Assembly (NCBI RefSeq): GCF_002865645.1 | Contig: NW_020194555.1 | Location: forward strand, 3,188,288 to 3,252,287 | Reading direction: 5' to 3' | Source: Hyaloscypha bicolor E | Lineage: Eukaryota > Ascomycota > Leotiomycetes > Helotiales > Hyaloscyphaceae | Length of the DNA: 64,000 nt | Part shown: positions 1 to 12,540 of the stretch, in pieces | How the letters are laid out: each line of letters begins with the position of its first letter | Numbering within the stretch: position 1 is the stretch's first letter | Made by a program: the position numbers and the translations under genes | Notes under the pieces: model-generated | The model's database searches: none | What the model was told of the DNA's origin: nothing | Seen by the model: the letters and a program-made list of their open reading frames with translations, nothing else

Positions 1-3000
1 ATTTAATAAGGCATTTGTATAATAACTTTAAATCCGAATAGACTACTAGTAATAGTTCTATTTCTAGTACTCTATTAATTATAGATTTAACTAAAGTACC
101 TATATTAAAGCCATAAGCCATATTATAAAGTTCCGAAGCTAGAATACTTCTAGTAACTCTCTTATATTTAGTAGAGAACTAGTAAATAATATTAGTATAT
201 CTAGTTCCGTTTACTAGAACTATAATATATCTAATTTAGGAAAAGAGATCTCTATTATTTATAAATAAAGCATTTATAAAAACAATTAAATATAAGGACT
301 TCTTTACTAGCTTTATAAATCTTAGTTCTCTAGTAATATTCTTAATTTGCTATTAAATGCACTTATTAAGTACCTTTATATTAGTTTCCGAGGGTTTAAT
401 AGCTTGAGTAGTAATTAATAAGTTATATAAAGCTTCTAGTTAATAGACTAATATAATATATACTTCTCTAGTATAATAGGTAATATATTAGTTCTTAATA
501 GAAAGATCTTAACGAATAGTACTCCTATTACTTAAAGTAGTAGTATTCTTTATAAAAATAGTTCAGAGGTTTTTATACTAGTATTTCTATATAAGAGTAA
601 TTCTAGTAGTATTTATATGAATAATACCTTTATTAAACTTGAGATTATAGTTAATAATAAGGCATTTATACTCCTTAGCCAAGAACTTAATTTCTTAAAG
701 CTTTAGTTACTTTATCTTTATAAAATTATTATTTCTAATAAATAGAGTATTATTAGTTTAAAGGCTAATAATTCCGAAGGGTTACTTGCTATAGAAAAGG
801 CAAGGATTATAAGTTAACTATTTTATAAAAAGCTTATTAATATAGTAGGAATAATAAGTCTTAAACTAGTAGTTCCTAGCTTCCGGTATATTATATAGTA
901 GTTTCACGACCTTTAGAACCGAATTATTATTTAGATTTAGCTCTCTAATAAGCTTATAAAATAGGTTAATATAAAAATTATAGTTAAGTAAGGTTATTAA
1001 TTAGATATAAGCTTATAAGATATTATATAAATATAGCTTTATAGTATTTATTATTATAGTAGTAATACTAAGGATAATTCTCTAGCTAATATATTAAATA
1101 ATAGGTAATTATATTAATATTATATGTTTTTTACTATTATTATAAGCCTAGATAACTAGTCTTGACTTCTTAAACTCTCTCTTTATACCCTTGTTCTTAA
1201 TCTTATTAATAAACCGGGAGTTAAAAATATGTATCTTCTTTAGTACCTGAGATCTGGAAGTAATCTCAAATATGTCCTTTTCTAGGAGGCTAGTAACTTT
1301 AACTTAATGGGAGTTCTTATATAGGTTATTATCTTATAAGAATACTATAATATCTGGGTTCTTATAAGGGTATTCTTTATTATACTTTAGTGAAATAGCG
1401 GGAATAGCAAGAGAAATCATACCTGTATTACTTTTGGCCTTATTATAAAGTTCGGGAATAAGTTCAGGTTCGGGGCTATTAGTAATAACCTTAATATCCC
1501 CTATATAAAAGGGCTTTATAGAGGTTAAGTAAAAGGTAATATTACTATATAATAGAGCTAATATATAGTTCTCTCCGTTAATAGCTACTAGCTTATATAG
1601 CTTATCCTAATTACTAGGTTAACTAGTATTTCTTTTATACTATATAAGAATATCTAAATTTAAGGAAAGTTTATAAATATTAATAGTACTAGGACTATTT
1701 CGGGTATTTAGGGTATTTGTAATCTAGTATCTAGCTTAAAGCTTCTGAATTTCTACTATTACCTTCTTAAGTACCGCTAATTACTATAATATAATTAGTA
1801 ATAGGGTATTATATTCGGTTATTCGGGGTAAAGCACTATAAACTAAAAGAATTAGGATAATATTATCGGGTCTAGCAAAATTATTAATAGCCTTAAAAGC
1901 TATTTAGAGTATAATATTCTTATTAATTCTATTAATTTCGGCTATAATAATAAGGTAAGTATATTAAATCAAGCTATAATAATATTCTATAATTCTAATA
2001 GAACTATAAGCTTTTATAGGAATAATTTTGACCTTAGTTCCTATAGTATTCGCAAGCTAAGCAAACTCCTTACTAGTAAACTACTTTCCGGTATCTACTA
2101 TAATCTAATTAGGAGAGCCTAAATAGGTATTAATCTAATTCTATTTTAGGGTATCCCAAATATATAATATACTAATATTTTAAAGCTATTAGCCGGCTTA
2201 ATATCTAGTGCCTTTATTAATAATATAAAGTATAGGCTTACCGGAAATATAGAAAATATTAATAATAATAAAGTAATTAAAGCTAATATTATCTCTTAGA
2301 TTAAACTTAAATTATTCTAATAATTATCCGAATTTCTGGTATTACTTATAGTATTTTATAAGGTACTTAAAGGCTTCTATATTAATATTATAGCCTACTT
2401 ATTCTAGTATATTTTAAAGCTTATTAATAAATAAATAACTAAAATAGTAATATAGATATTATAATTTGACTTTTATAAAAAAGCAGGAGTTATAAATAAA
2501 GAATTCAGAAATAAAGCTTTATAGAATAGTATTCTAAAATAGGAAAGAATATCTAAAACATTATATTATAGGTATAAAGTATTTATTAGAAGTAATAAAA
2601 TAATTAGTAAGATTATTAAAATAAACTCCTAGCTTATTTATATTAGCTAAGCTAAGTAAAAATAGAGTTTTTATAGGTATAATATAGAATTATACTTACC
2701 TAATTAGTATTCTTATTATTATAGATCTAATAAAGAATATAGATCTAATATTAAACTAGATATTAACTTGACCTTTAGTAATTTTATTAAGTTAGATACT
2801 ATTATTAGTCTGCTATAAAGCTTGGAATTAGTTAGAACTAGTAATTAAGAATCTAGAAGCTCCGGTATTAATTATAATTCCGTAAAAGTAATAAGTATTA
2901 TATCTTAATATATTATTAATTATAAATATCTAGATATTTTTTATCTATTTAATAGGCTCTAAGATATAGTTTTTGCCTATTATCTAGTATATAAGGGAAA

Positions 3001-3085
3001 GGGAAATAAGGTTATTTATAAAAGTATTAGTTATGGGAATAGCAGGAATAAAGGCTATAGAAGTAGCTAGAAAGCTCTTAATAAA
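1..3085 (-). pseudogene. Copia A pol remnant: protease, integrase, reverse transcriptase, RNase H
   Basis: Read right to left, this stretch holds the end of gag, an aspartic protease at about 2830-2890 (motif now I-N-T-G-A-S, so the catalytic Asp is Asn), an integrase at about 1575-2400, a reverse transcriptase at about 425-1295, and an RNase H domain from about 425 to the window edge (ILASELY-like stretch). The RT active site near 750 reads T-N-N in place of Q-T-D-D, by two GAT-to-AAT changes. Stops are frequent and sit where Gln or Trp codons are expected. The order PR-INT-RT-RH is diagnostic of Ty1/Copia. The T-run near 2545 is one base shorter than in Copia B, so here the gag-PR and INT frames join, suggesting a single ancestral polyprotein. 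Confidence 0.85.
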
Positions 3086-3124
3086 AATAAAGTAGAAATT
3101 AGAGTAATATTTTTCTTCTTTATT

Positions 3125-3129
3125 TATTT
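3125..3129. repeat. Left target-site duplication of Gypsy-1 (TATTT)
   Basis: TATTT precedes the element and is repeated exactly at 10958-10962. Five-base duplications are typical of LTR-element integration. Confidence 0.93.
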
Positions 3130-3427
3130 TGTAATATATATAGGGTCGCACGTGACTTAAGGGCATATAATAAACCTCGGATATTGCGGGTATTAATTAG
3201 GGAGTTTAGTAGCCCTTTAATATTCTAACTAACTACTATTTATATTATATATATTAGGCTTATAAATTACTAATTATATATATGCTATCGGGGCCTCCTA
3301 TTTAGAGGGGGCTTCCCTAGACCTTATAAGAGGAATAGAGATTAGTTCTATACTAAATTTAATACTATAGTTTCATAATATACTAATTTATTCTATTATT
3401 TTATTACCTACTAATAAATATCTTATA
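3130..3427 (+). repeat. Gypsy-1 5' LTR
   Basis: 298 bp. It starts TGTAATATATA and ends at the position where the 3' LTR has CA (here TA). It aligns without gaps to 10660-10957. It carries more RIP-type changes than its 3' partner; for example CATATAATAAACC here against CATATAACGAACC there. Confidence 0.95.
3149..3157 (+). promoter_or_regulatory. E-box CACGTGACT in Gypsy-1 5' LTR
   Basis: CACGTGACT lies 20 bp inside the LTR. CACGTG is the core site of bHLH factors such as fungal Cbf1-type proteins. The same 9-mer occurs in the Copia A LTR and in the TRIM LTRs. A role in transcription is inference. Confidence 0.5.
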
Positions 3428-3519
3428 AGCTAATTTCTTTACCCTTAAAGAAAGTAGTTTAATAAGTAATTATATCTCAAAATCTGCGAAATATATAATC
3501 CCTTGCCAAAACTATTCCT

Positions 3520-4929
3520 ATAGAGGAAGTTAACTAGATTAATCCCGATATGGGTAATAGCGAAGGCTTATCTAATACTTTTAATAGGGCCCCTCAGGAG
3601 CCTCCGAGAGCTAGTAATAATAACGGAAATAATCCCGGTAATAATTAAGATACCGAGATTAATGCCCGAGTTACTATTACCTAAGCTATAAAATAGGGCT
3701 TATATACTAAAGTCAAAGTGCTCTAATAAAAGCAAGAATTAGTAGATATAATTAACTAGTATATCCTATAGTTAGAGTAATATAAGAGTACCCTTAGGGA
3801 TATCTTGCGGTTTATTATATCTTATAGAAACTCTATTTATAAGTCTATTTTTTCTTTCTTAGTAATTTCTACTAGGGAACTTCCTAAAATAGGGTTAGAA
3901 CCTATCTCCTTTCCTAATATAATAAGCTTTGAGAGTAATCTCAATACTATTTATTAGGAGCTACTATATAATATCCTAAAGATATATTTGGACCGAGAGA
4001 AGCTTTTTAAGGTCCGGATACCTGACTTATATTATGGAAAGTTTCTTAAGAAATAGAGAATATTTATATTTTTCTGGGAGGCAGTCTTTAGGACCTAGCC
4101 TTGGACTTATAATAGATACTTTTCTAGAATTAATTTTACTATAAGTGCCCTTAGGGACAAACCTTATAATACTTGGGAGGCTATAATAAAGTAAAGCCTA
4201 CTATTATATAAGATTTATTAGGAGTAATTTAAGGCCTACTTGGCTAATATGCTCTAAGTACCTTAAACCCGTTAATAAGATATCTTTAAGGAACTCCGAG
4301 ATCTTTATTAGAAGAATAGCGAGATAGTTACCGAGTTATATACTTGGATAATTAGTCTTAAAGTTAATTAGGACCTATGCCCTGAGAGAAACCGGGTCCA
4401 GACTCTTAATACTACTTTATCTAATTATAAGACTTATTAGATACTTATATCTATTTTCTTAGGAAATAAGGTAATATCTATTTCCGAGTAGCTTGAGAAA
4501 GCTCAGAAAGCAGAATATATTATTTATCCTAAATTAAGGAAAGTAAAGGCGGGGGAGTCTAGTAAGGGTAATTCTGTCCCTAAGAACTCTAACTTAGTAA
4601 ATTCTAATTTGCAAGGCTATTAAAAAAGGAAAAATAAGTTCTAAAAATTATATAAGAAATCCTTAGGTAGTACTTTGGCCTCTTTAAGGCCTTAATAAAG
4701 TACTAGTTCTACTTTAGGTATAGTTTATTAGATTTATGAATAGAAAAGATATTTCTCAGGAAATATAAAGTATTTTAAGTATACTAAATAGGCTTGGCAG
4801 AACCCTAATAAGGCCAAAACTATAGAAAAGTTAAGGTATCTATAGAAGCAGGTTAATACTATTATTATAGAGAAGCGCTCTAGAGAAGACTTTCTTAAGA
4901 AATAGGGAAAAGGGAAGGCTAAATCTTAA
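3520..4929 (+). pseudogene. Gypsy-1 gag (469 codons, RIP-damaged)
   Basis: The capsid polyprotein of the element. The probable initiator is ATA at 3520, a mutated ATG, because the frame from there runs 469 codons to TAA at 4927-4929 without a frame change, and the same span is exactly 1410 bp in Gypsy-3. Internal stops replace Gln or Trp codons. The N-terminus is Asn/Pro-rich; the middle (about residues 150-300) resembles a retrotransposon gag capsid domain; the C-terminus is Lys-rich. No clear CCHC knuckle survives. Pol follows in the -1 frame. Confidence 0.85.
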
Positions 4930-4959
4930 ATATTAATAATTTTAGCTATAATAAAAAAG

Positions 4960-7900
4960 GCATATTACTTTATATAATTATTTAAGCAAGATTAATATAG
5001 CTAGAAGTAAGTACCTTAGAGATATATAGCGGATTTAGTAATACCGGGTTAGACTATAACTTCCTTAATAATAATTAGGCTTAAAGCCAGGGCTTTATTA
5101 CCTTAGCTAAGTATAACTAAGAGTTTATAACTTTTTATAGAAATAGATTTAAGGTCTATTAAGCCTATAATCTTGAGATATTTATTATAGATAATTATAG
5201 CGAGATATATTCTTTTAAGCTCCGGTTCTATAGGTATAAGAATATTAGCTCTTATAGCCTTATCTTTAGTATAGAATTTTATAAAGTAACTCTTATATAA
5301 TATATAGATTATATTAAGAAATAATAGGTATATGTATTTATATAGCCTAATAATATTAAGATCCTAATACTAAAAGAATTTGGTAAGGAGCTTAACCGGT
5401 ACCCTGAGCTAGTACCTCAAGTCTTATTCTTAACTAAAGGCAAATATAATTATCCTAGATAATAGGCTTTATATATTTGTAATAGTTACTAGGTCTTTAC
5501 TTTATTATATAGTTCTAGTAATACTAAATAGAAGTTTTTAATATAGTAAATTAATACCCTCCGGAAAAAGGCCTTAGAAATACCTATTTATTTCCGAGAT
5601 AATAAATATAAAGACTTCTTAGAGGTTTTTGACTCTAATAAAGCTTTGGAACTTCCTAATCTTGGCGGTATTAAATACTTTATTAATATAAATAGTATGG
5701 TTCCGTATAGGCCTTTATATAATCTATTAGAGACCTAACTAGAAGTATTACGTCTGTATTTATAGGATATACTTTATAAACATTAGATAAGGCCTAGTAA
5801 AAGCCTAGTAAAGGTGCCTATTTTTTTTATTCCCAAGAAGAATAGAGAACTATGCCTTTATATTAATTATTATAGACTTAATTAAGTTATAATTAAGAAT
5901 TAGTATCCGCTTTCTCTTATTAATAAGACCCTTAACTGGCTCCGAGAAGCCAAGATTTTTATAAAGCTAGATCTTAAGAATATATATTATTAAATAAGAA
6001 TTCGTAAAAGATATAAGTAAAAAACAGCTTTTAGGACCTGCTATAGCTATTTTAAATATCTTATAATGCCTTTTGGGCTAGCTAATATACTAGCCATATT
6101 TCAAGTATATATTAATACTATACTTATAGGGCTTCTAGATTATTTCGTAATTATTTATTTAGATAATATCCTTATTTACTCCCGAAATAAGGCTAAATAC
6201 TATAATTATATTTGCTAGGTATTTACTAGGCTACGTAAAAATAACCTATTTTATAAACTTAGTAAATATAAGTTTAATATTAAGGAAGTCGAATTTTTGG
6301 GCTTTCTTATTAGAATAGAAGGTATTTATATAAATCCTAAATAGGTTTATAGTATTATTAAATAGCTAGAACCAGAATTATTTCATAATATCTAAGTATT
6401 TCTTAGATTTACTAATTTCTACTATAGGTTTATTTACTATTACTTTTAGGTAACTATAGGCTTAATAGATCTCTTAAAAGAAATAGAAAAGGGCCGGAAA
6501 TCCGGTCTCTTTATATAGATAGATAAAGTAGCTAAAAGCTTTAAGACTTTAAAAAAAGCTTTTACTATAATACCTGTTCTGGTTTATTTTAATCTTTTTA
6601 AGAAGATTTATATTAAAACTAATATATTAAAATTCGTAATTACTAGTACTATTTTATAATAAGTTAATTCTAGTAATAGCCTAAAAAAATACTAGTATCT
6701 AGTAGTATTCTGGTCCCGGAAACTTTCCGGAGCCAAATATAACTATAATACCTATAATAAAGAGCTACTTGTAATTATTAAAGCCTTTAAGTATTAGTAC
6801 TATTACCTTAAAGGGTTTAGGTTCACGATTAAGGTTATTATAGACTATAATAACCTCTAATACTTTATAGAAATAAAGTATCTAGAGAGCTATTAAGTAT
6901 ATTAGGTAATATATCTTATAATATATGATTTTAATATTATTTACTATAGAGGTATCTTAAACCTAGTAGACGGACCTAGCAGAAAACCTAATTATAAAGA
7001 AAGTCCTATTAATATAACTTAGCTTCTAACCTTTTAGAATAAGTTAAAGAAAGCTTTTATAATTATAATTTAGAGGTTCTTATAAATATCTAAAGAGTTC
7101 TCTCTTTGGAATAGGTATTATTTAATACTTACTATATTCGTAATAGCTAAGGAGAAATATTTACTATAAAATAAATAAATAGATTATTTTATAGATTCCT
7201 TAATTATAAAATTAGTTAAGAAGCAAGATATAAAAAGATATTTTAAAGGCTTTACTATTATAGCTAAGGTAATAAGGATATTTATAACTATATTACTTAA
7301 TAGAACTAAAGACTTCTCGGTCTTTCGAGTTTTTGAATTAGATAATTATAAATACCTAATTCCTTATATATAAATATATATGGCTACTAAAAGAGCCATA
7401 GTACTAGCCCCTCTATCTAAATCTTTTCTAGATATTATCCAGGTAGCTTAGAGAAACAATTCTTAATATTAGAATATTATAAAATAGAGGCTTAGTAAGA
7501 AAGATACTAAGGGAAAAGAAATCTAGAAAAATAATTTGGGCCTACTTAGATACTATTTAAGAATTATTATACCTAATAATCCCGCTTTATATTAAGAAGT
7601 TATAAAGCTTTATTATAATAACCTAATAGCTAGATACTATAAAGTAAAGAAGACTCTCGAGCTTCTTAGAAAGTCCTAGTATTAGGAGAATATAGAAGAA
7701 GATATTTATAATTATTATTAAGAATATAATATTTGCTAGAGAATTAAGGCAAAGAGGTATTTACTATATAGTCTGCTTAGTAATTTACTATAGCCTGAGA
7801 GATCCTAGAATAAGATTTTTATAGATTTTATTATAGGTTTATTACTATATAAGAACCTAGTAAAAAGTCCCGATTTTAATATAATTCTTATAATTATTAA

Positions 7901-9010
7901 CTAGTACTCTAAAATAGTAAGGTATATTATATATTATAAGACTATTAACTTTCCGGAGCTTACTAAGATTATATAGGAATATGTTTTCTTGATCTTTGGC
8001 TTCCCTAATAGAATTATTTCTGACCGAGAAATAGTATTTACTAGCTAGTTCTAGTCTGCTTTCTGCTTTTACTTAATATATAAATAGTATTTGAGTATAG
8101 CTTATTATCCTTAGATAAATAGTTAGATAGAAAGGCAGAACTAGGCCCTAGAATACTATCTGAGATATTATTATAATACCTAAAAGAATAACTAGTTTAA
8201 GAAGTTATCTTTTATAGAATTTATATATAATAACTTAAAATATTAGGTTTTATAGGATATATCTTTTTATATATATTACGGATACTACTCTTAATTTCTA
8301 TGAAATCCTGAGGACAGGATTATAGGAGAGGTACTAGCTATATATAGGAGGCTAGAAACCCTTAAAGTAAAGTAAAGAAAGCTTAAGGATTTATAGTATT
8401 ATATATAAAATAACCGGGAAACCTATTATAATAGGTACTAGTTAGCTAAATACTACTTTAAAAAAGCCTGGGTAATACTATTAATAAAGAATATTAAATT
8501 TAAGATAGGAAAGCTTGAGCCAAAATTTATAGGTTTATTTAGGATCCTTAAATATATTAGTAATTTAGTATATAAATTAGAATTACTAAGTATATATAAT
8601 TATTTATATCTAACTTTCTATATTTCTCTCCTTAAAAAGTATATAGTAAAAAAGAGTTAGGAGCCATATTTATATTTCTCCGGAGAACTTCCGGAATTAG
8701 TAAATAATAATAAAAAATAAGAATAGAAAATAGAAGCTATTATTAATTACTAATAAGATAATAGAAGCAAGAAGTAATAGTATTTAATTAAATAGAAAGC
8801 CTGGCCTAAAGATTATAATACCTAGTTACTTGCTTTCCCTAACCTTAAAAATTCTAAAGAACTTCTAAAATTATATAACCAAAACTATGGCTTGGAATCT
8901 GAAATTATCTTTTAATAATCTCTTAAGATTAAAAAGAATTCTGGACTACTAAGAAAAAGGCTACTTAAAAGAAAGAGAGAACCTAGATAGCTAAGAAAAG
9001 GCCCGGAATA
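4960..9010 (+). pseudogene. Gypsy-1 pol (PR, RT, RNase H, INT, chromodomain)
   Basis: One frame, offset by -1 from gag, can be followed throughout. Protease: near 5034-5060, N-T-G followed by D-Y-N-F-L-N, with the DTG aspartate now Asn. Reverse transcriptase: about 5815-6400, with P-I-F-F-I-P-K-K-N and I-K-L-D-L-K-N; the active site at 6156-6167 reads Y-L-D-N for YLDD. RNase H: about 6600-6900. Integrase: about 7570-8230, including I-F-I-D-F-I and I-S-D-R-E. Chromodomain: about 8735-8880, with Y-L-I-K-x-K-A-W-P-K. A basic tail ends near 9008. The chromodomain places the family among chromoviruses, which as a group target heterochromatin. Stops are mostly at former Gln/Trp codons. Order and motifs make the assignment secure. 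Confidence 0.93.
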
Positions 9011-10640
9011 GTAATAGAGATACTTTTTTCCTGGGTTTTTTATTTATAAAGGTTTTCTAGGGTTTTATTAAGGCTTATGAGAATTATATTTAAATTATTA
9101 GAAAAAGGGTTTAGGATTAAGAAAGATTTATTATAGGTAGACTAGCTACGGGTATCTTAAATAAATAAACTCTAATTCCTATAAATTTCTAATTCCTAAA
9201 GCAAGAATACTAAATACTAGCCCTATTTAGGACTTAGTAAAGAATTAGCTAATACTTTCTGGAATCCGCTTATCTCTTAACGGGATATAGTTATACTATA
9301 ATAATATTAGTATTAAGGATATTAAAAGAAGCAAGTAAGGAACTTATAATTATTATATATATCTTACGGAAAGCCCAAACTTCTAAAATCAGATCCCAAA
9401 TAGCTATAAGTATTATATTATTAGTACTTAAAGCACTAGTAATAAACTACTTAGTAATCTCGGTAATAAGCTTAGTAATAAGATTAATACCTTAAAGGTA
9501 AATATTATGGTATTTCTTTAAGGAATTAGTAAGTACCTAAGTATATTAGAAAAAACTTACTTTTGGGATACTAACCCAAGTAGTATTATTATTTGCCTTA
9601 TTAAGACAGGAAAAAGAATTCCGAAGCTTATTAGTATTTTTCTAGTCTTCGAAAACCTAATTAATAGTATTATTCTTATTAGTATAATACTATTTAGGAT
9701 ATACTTTAAGAAATTTCTTAAAGGTTATAATAGTATCTTCCTAGAACTAGTAAGCCTCTAATAAGTAATAAGGAATCTGAAATCATATTAGCTTTAATAG
9801 ATATTAAAGCTAAAGAACTTACTAATATATAAGACTCAGAATCCTTATTATAATAGTTATAATTCTTCTTGCCAGGTACTATAGTATATAAGGTAAAGGG
9901 ATTAATAAGCAAATACTTAAAATATTTCAAGTATTTGCTAGTAATAGGAAAGGAGGCTATAAGGTTACCTTTATGCTTATTATTACGGAAACGGATAATA
10001 AAGCCAGAAGAAGATATTATGGAATTAATTAAAAATAATTAAAGAAGACTTAGAGAAAGGCAAAAGAAGAGGCTAGAAGGCAATAATAGAAAAAGTTATA
10101 TATATAGTTATTAGAAAGGAAAAGAGTATATAGTAATATAAAGAGATTCTTTTATAGAGATAGAGAACTACCTAAATTAATTACTAGTTTTTATACTAGT
10201 CCTAATTAGAAACTAGTATAACTAATTAATATATGCTCCCAGAAGCCCGCAAATAATCTCTAGGACCTTAGAAATATTCATATAGGTTTCTTATATAAAT
10301 ATTTATTAAATACTTTCTATATAGCTATTTAGATTATTCTAATATGAGATCTAATAAGTAGTATTAATTTTATAGGGTAGTACCTTAGTACTTTAGATTA
10401 AGCTAATTAGAATACTCAGATCCCAAACGAAATTGTAATTACTAGCTAGCCTCTATACCTGGGATATAATTATCCTTCCTTCTCGCTTACTTAGCCCTAA
10501 TCTAATTAGATGATTTTTATATCTATTATCTAGATTATATTAGCAAAACTACTTCCTAAGATATTAGAAATTTATATTAATTAAATAAATAATTAATTAA
10601 ATATTTACTAGAATAGATTAATAGATCTTGGGAACAAGAT
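9010..10640 (+). other. Unassigned 3' region of Gypsy-1 between pol and 3' LTR, possible extra ORF
   Basis: About 1.6 kb follows the pol tail and is kept in all three family copies. Reading through former Gln/Trp stops, one plus frame from about 9400 to 9780 (the pol frame) gives a protein-like stretch containing T-Y-F-W-D-T-N-P-S-S. Another frame from about 9740 to 10170 gives K-P-E-E-D-I-M-E-L-I-K-N-N followed by a basic, charged stretch. Neither resembles a family I recognise. It could be an accessory ORF, a captured host fragment, or a long untranslated region. An apparent 70-codon minus-strand frame at 9718-9930 is the antisense shadow of the second frame. Confidence 0.5.
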
Positions 10641-10643
10641 CCT

Positions 10644-10653
10644 AGGAGAGAGG
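10644..10653 (+). other. Gypsy-1 polypurine tract
   Basis: AGGAGAGAGG lies six bases before the 3' LTR, the expected place for the plus-strand primer. Confidence 0.75.
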
Positions 10654-10659
10654 CATAGT

Positions 10660-10957
10660 TATAATATATATAGGGTCGCACGTGACTTAAGGGCATATAA
10701 CGAACCTCGGATATTACAGGTATTAATTAGGGAGTTCGGTAGCCCTTTAATATCCTAACTAACTACTATTTATATTATATGTATTAGGCTTATAAATTAC
10801 TAATTATATATATGCCATCGGGGCCTCCTATTTAGAGAGGGCTTCCCTGGACCTTATAGGAGGGACAGAGATTAGTTCTGTACTGAATTTAATACTGTGG
10901 TTTCATAATACACTAATTCATTCTATTATCTTATTGCCTACTAATAAATACCTCACA
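10660..10957 (+). repeat. Gypsy-1 3' LTR, best-preserved LTR of the family
   Basis: 298 bp ending in CACA. It keeps CpG and CpA sites lost from the 5' LTR and from both other copies (for example ATGCCATCGGGGCC and CTGTGGTTTCAT), so it is the best guide to the ancestral LTR. CACGTGACT lies at 10679-10687. The initial TG has become TA. Confidence 0.95.
10679..10687 (+). promoter_or_regulatory. E-box CACGTGACT in Gypsy-1 3' LTR
   Basis: Same position within the LTR as 3149-3157. In Gypsy-2 and Gypsy-3 this site has decayed to TATATAACT and ATATATAAT-like forms, as RIP would predict. Confidence 0.5.
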
Positions 10958-10962
10958 TATTT
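10958..10962. repeat. Right target-site duplication of Gypsy-1 (TATTT)
   Basis: Exact copy of 3125-3129. It is followed by the continuation of Copia A gag. Confidence 0.93.
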
Positions 10963-12540
10963 CTACTAGTAAGATTTTAAAAGCATTACCTACTAGTTCG
11001 TTTTTACTACTTTTATTATTCTTTTCTCTTTCGAATTTAGTAATATATTATATATAAGTATTACTAAAGCATTTATTAAAGTTGCGGGTATTTTAGAATC
11101 TAAATTAGTAAATATTTCTATTCTTGAATTAAGCCTTCTTAGCCTCTTATTTCTCTAGTATATACTTTTATAAGCAGTATTTGGGTCTCTTATATATAAA
11201 ACATAACTTTAGAGTATAATTATTATAGTTATAGGGCTTAAAGTAGTTATTACGGGTTCTAAAGTTATGGCTAGGTCCATATTAATAATTTCCGAATAAG
11301 TAATAATTTAAAGGATTTTGAGAATAATATTATTAATTAGTAAAAAGGATCTCGGTATTAATCTATTATTTCTTCTTATAAGTAGTAATAGATAATTAGA
11401 GCTTATTAATAAGTTAGCCGAGATTAGGAAAAGAATTCGAGACTATATATTAGTATACTAGTATGCCTTAATAGGAGGTAATAATCTTATTATATAGAAA
11501 TTCGGTATTTTATAAAACAGGTACTAGTTTATATTATAATTTATATAGGTTATTAATTAGTAACTAGACGAGCTTAAATATTTTTTTTTTAGGATATTAA
11601 GCTATTATAGTTACTATTATAGTAGTATTTTACTTGTCTAAGTTTTAATATTAGAAACCAGGGCTTTTAAAGAAGCTATAAATATTTATATAGGCCTCTT
11701 TATATATATATTAAGAGGGCTAGTTATTATAAAAGTAATCTTATACTAGTTCTTTTAATATAGTAGGAAAAGCTCTTACTAATGCCTTTTATAGAAGCTC
11801 TATATATTAGTAAATATTAAGGAAAATAGCGAGTTTTTAGTTAAAACTACTATTAGTTCTATTATATTTCTATATCTTAGTATATATCTTTATTACTTCT
11901 CTAATTAGCTTTATAGTAAGAGGGCTAGCTAAAGGGCCATTTAAAAATAGTAGAGGTAATAGAAGTAATAGAAATCCGTTATTACTAGCTCTCTATAGTC
12001 TGGTACTAGTAGAAGTAATTATAGGTAATAAAGAAATATAAATAATAATTAATTTAGTTCATTAATTTCTTATAATACTATTATTAAGGGATATATATAA
12101 TGAGGTAATAGGGCCCGTATTAAGGTCTAGTCTAGTAGTAATAATATTAGCTATAGTCCAGATATATTACTTTTCTTCCTAAATAGTATTAACTAAGAAT
12201 TATATAATAGTAAGTTCCTTATTATTTTATTTAATATAAATATTACCGTATTATAAAATAGCTTATAATTTATATAATATATATTAATCTAGATAATTAA
12301 GTACTTTAAGGTCGAAATTACTAAAATTCTTTTTAAATAATTCCCAGAGATTATTATTAGTTAACTTCTCTACCTTATACTAGAATAGTCTAATATTAAG
12401 GTAGTCTAGGACTTCCTTATTACTATAGGTAATTAGATTAATACTGCCTTTCTACTTCTTTACCTATATATATTTATCTTATAGTTTTGCTATACTAAAC
12501 CCCTAGGGTCAAGCCCTTTTTAATATATATATGATTTATA
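10958..12540 (-). pseudogene. Copia A gag remnant
   Basis: Minus-strand frame matching the gag portion of Copia B. Near 11150-11210 it encodes a stretch of the form P-N-T-A-Y-K-S-I-Y-Q-R-E-K-E-A-K-K-A. It aligns with the C-x-x-x-K-K-P-x-C-type motif (now tyrosines) followed by an EER-like tail that I associate with gag proteins of fungal Copia elements. In-frame stops are at former Gln codons. The start codon cannot be fixed; the frame fades near 12540. The last gag codons lie at about 2980-3129, on the other side of Gypsy-1. Confidence 0.75.

Larger units (their letters stand above)
1..3129 (-). mobile_element. Copia A, 3' portion (RNase H to gag C-terminus), cut by the window edge
   Basis: This is the downstream part of a Ty1/Copia retrotransposon read on the minus strand. 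It aligns base for base, in reverse, with Copia B (window position p corresponds roughly to 21675 minus p in B). Its 3' LTR lies before the window. Gypsy-1 interrupts the element at 3130, and the rest resumes at 10958 after a duplicated TATTT. RIP-type transitions are dense but lighter than in Copia C or E. Confidence 0.9.
3130..10957 (+). mobile_element. Gypsy-1, complete Ty3/Gypsy chromovirus inserted in Copia A
   Basis: A 7828-bp element bounded by two 298-bp LTRs and a perfect TATTT duplication. Internally it has gag, then pol in the order protease, reverse transcriptase, RNase H, integrase, chromodomain, then about 1.65 kb of unassigned sequence, a polypurine tract and the 3' LTR. It interrupts the gag region of Copia A, so it is younger than that insertion. 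It is the least mutated of the three copies of its family in the window (Gypsy-2 and Gypsy-3 are the others) but is still inactive: pol has many stops and an RT active-site change. Confidence 0.96.

Noticed and set aside
2984..3166. 60-codon minus-strand open frame
   Set aside because: It is a chimera: it starts inside the Gypsy-1 5' LTR and runs across the insertion junction into Copia A gag. Its C-terminal part is real gag remnant, but the frame as a whole is not a gene.
9718..9930. 70-codon minus-strand frame repeated at 30922-31134 and 41637-41849
   Set aside because: It recurs only because the three Gypsy copies are homologous. It is antisense to a more protein-like, charged plus-strand frame, so I treat it as a shadow.
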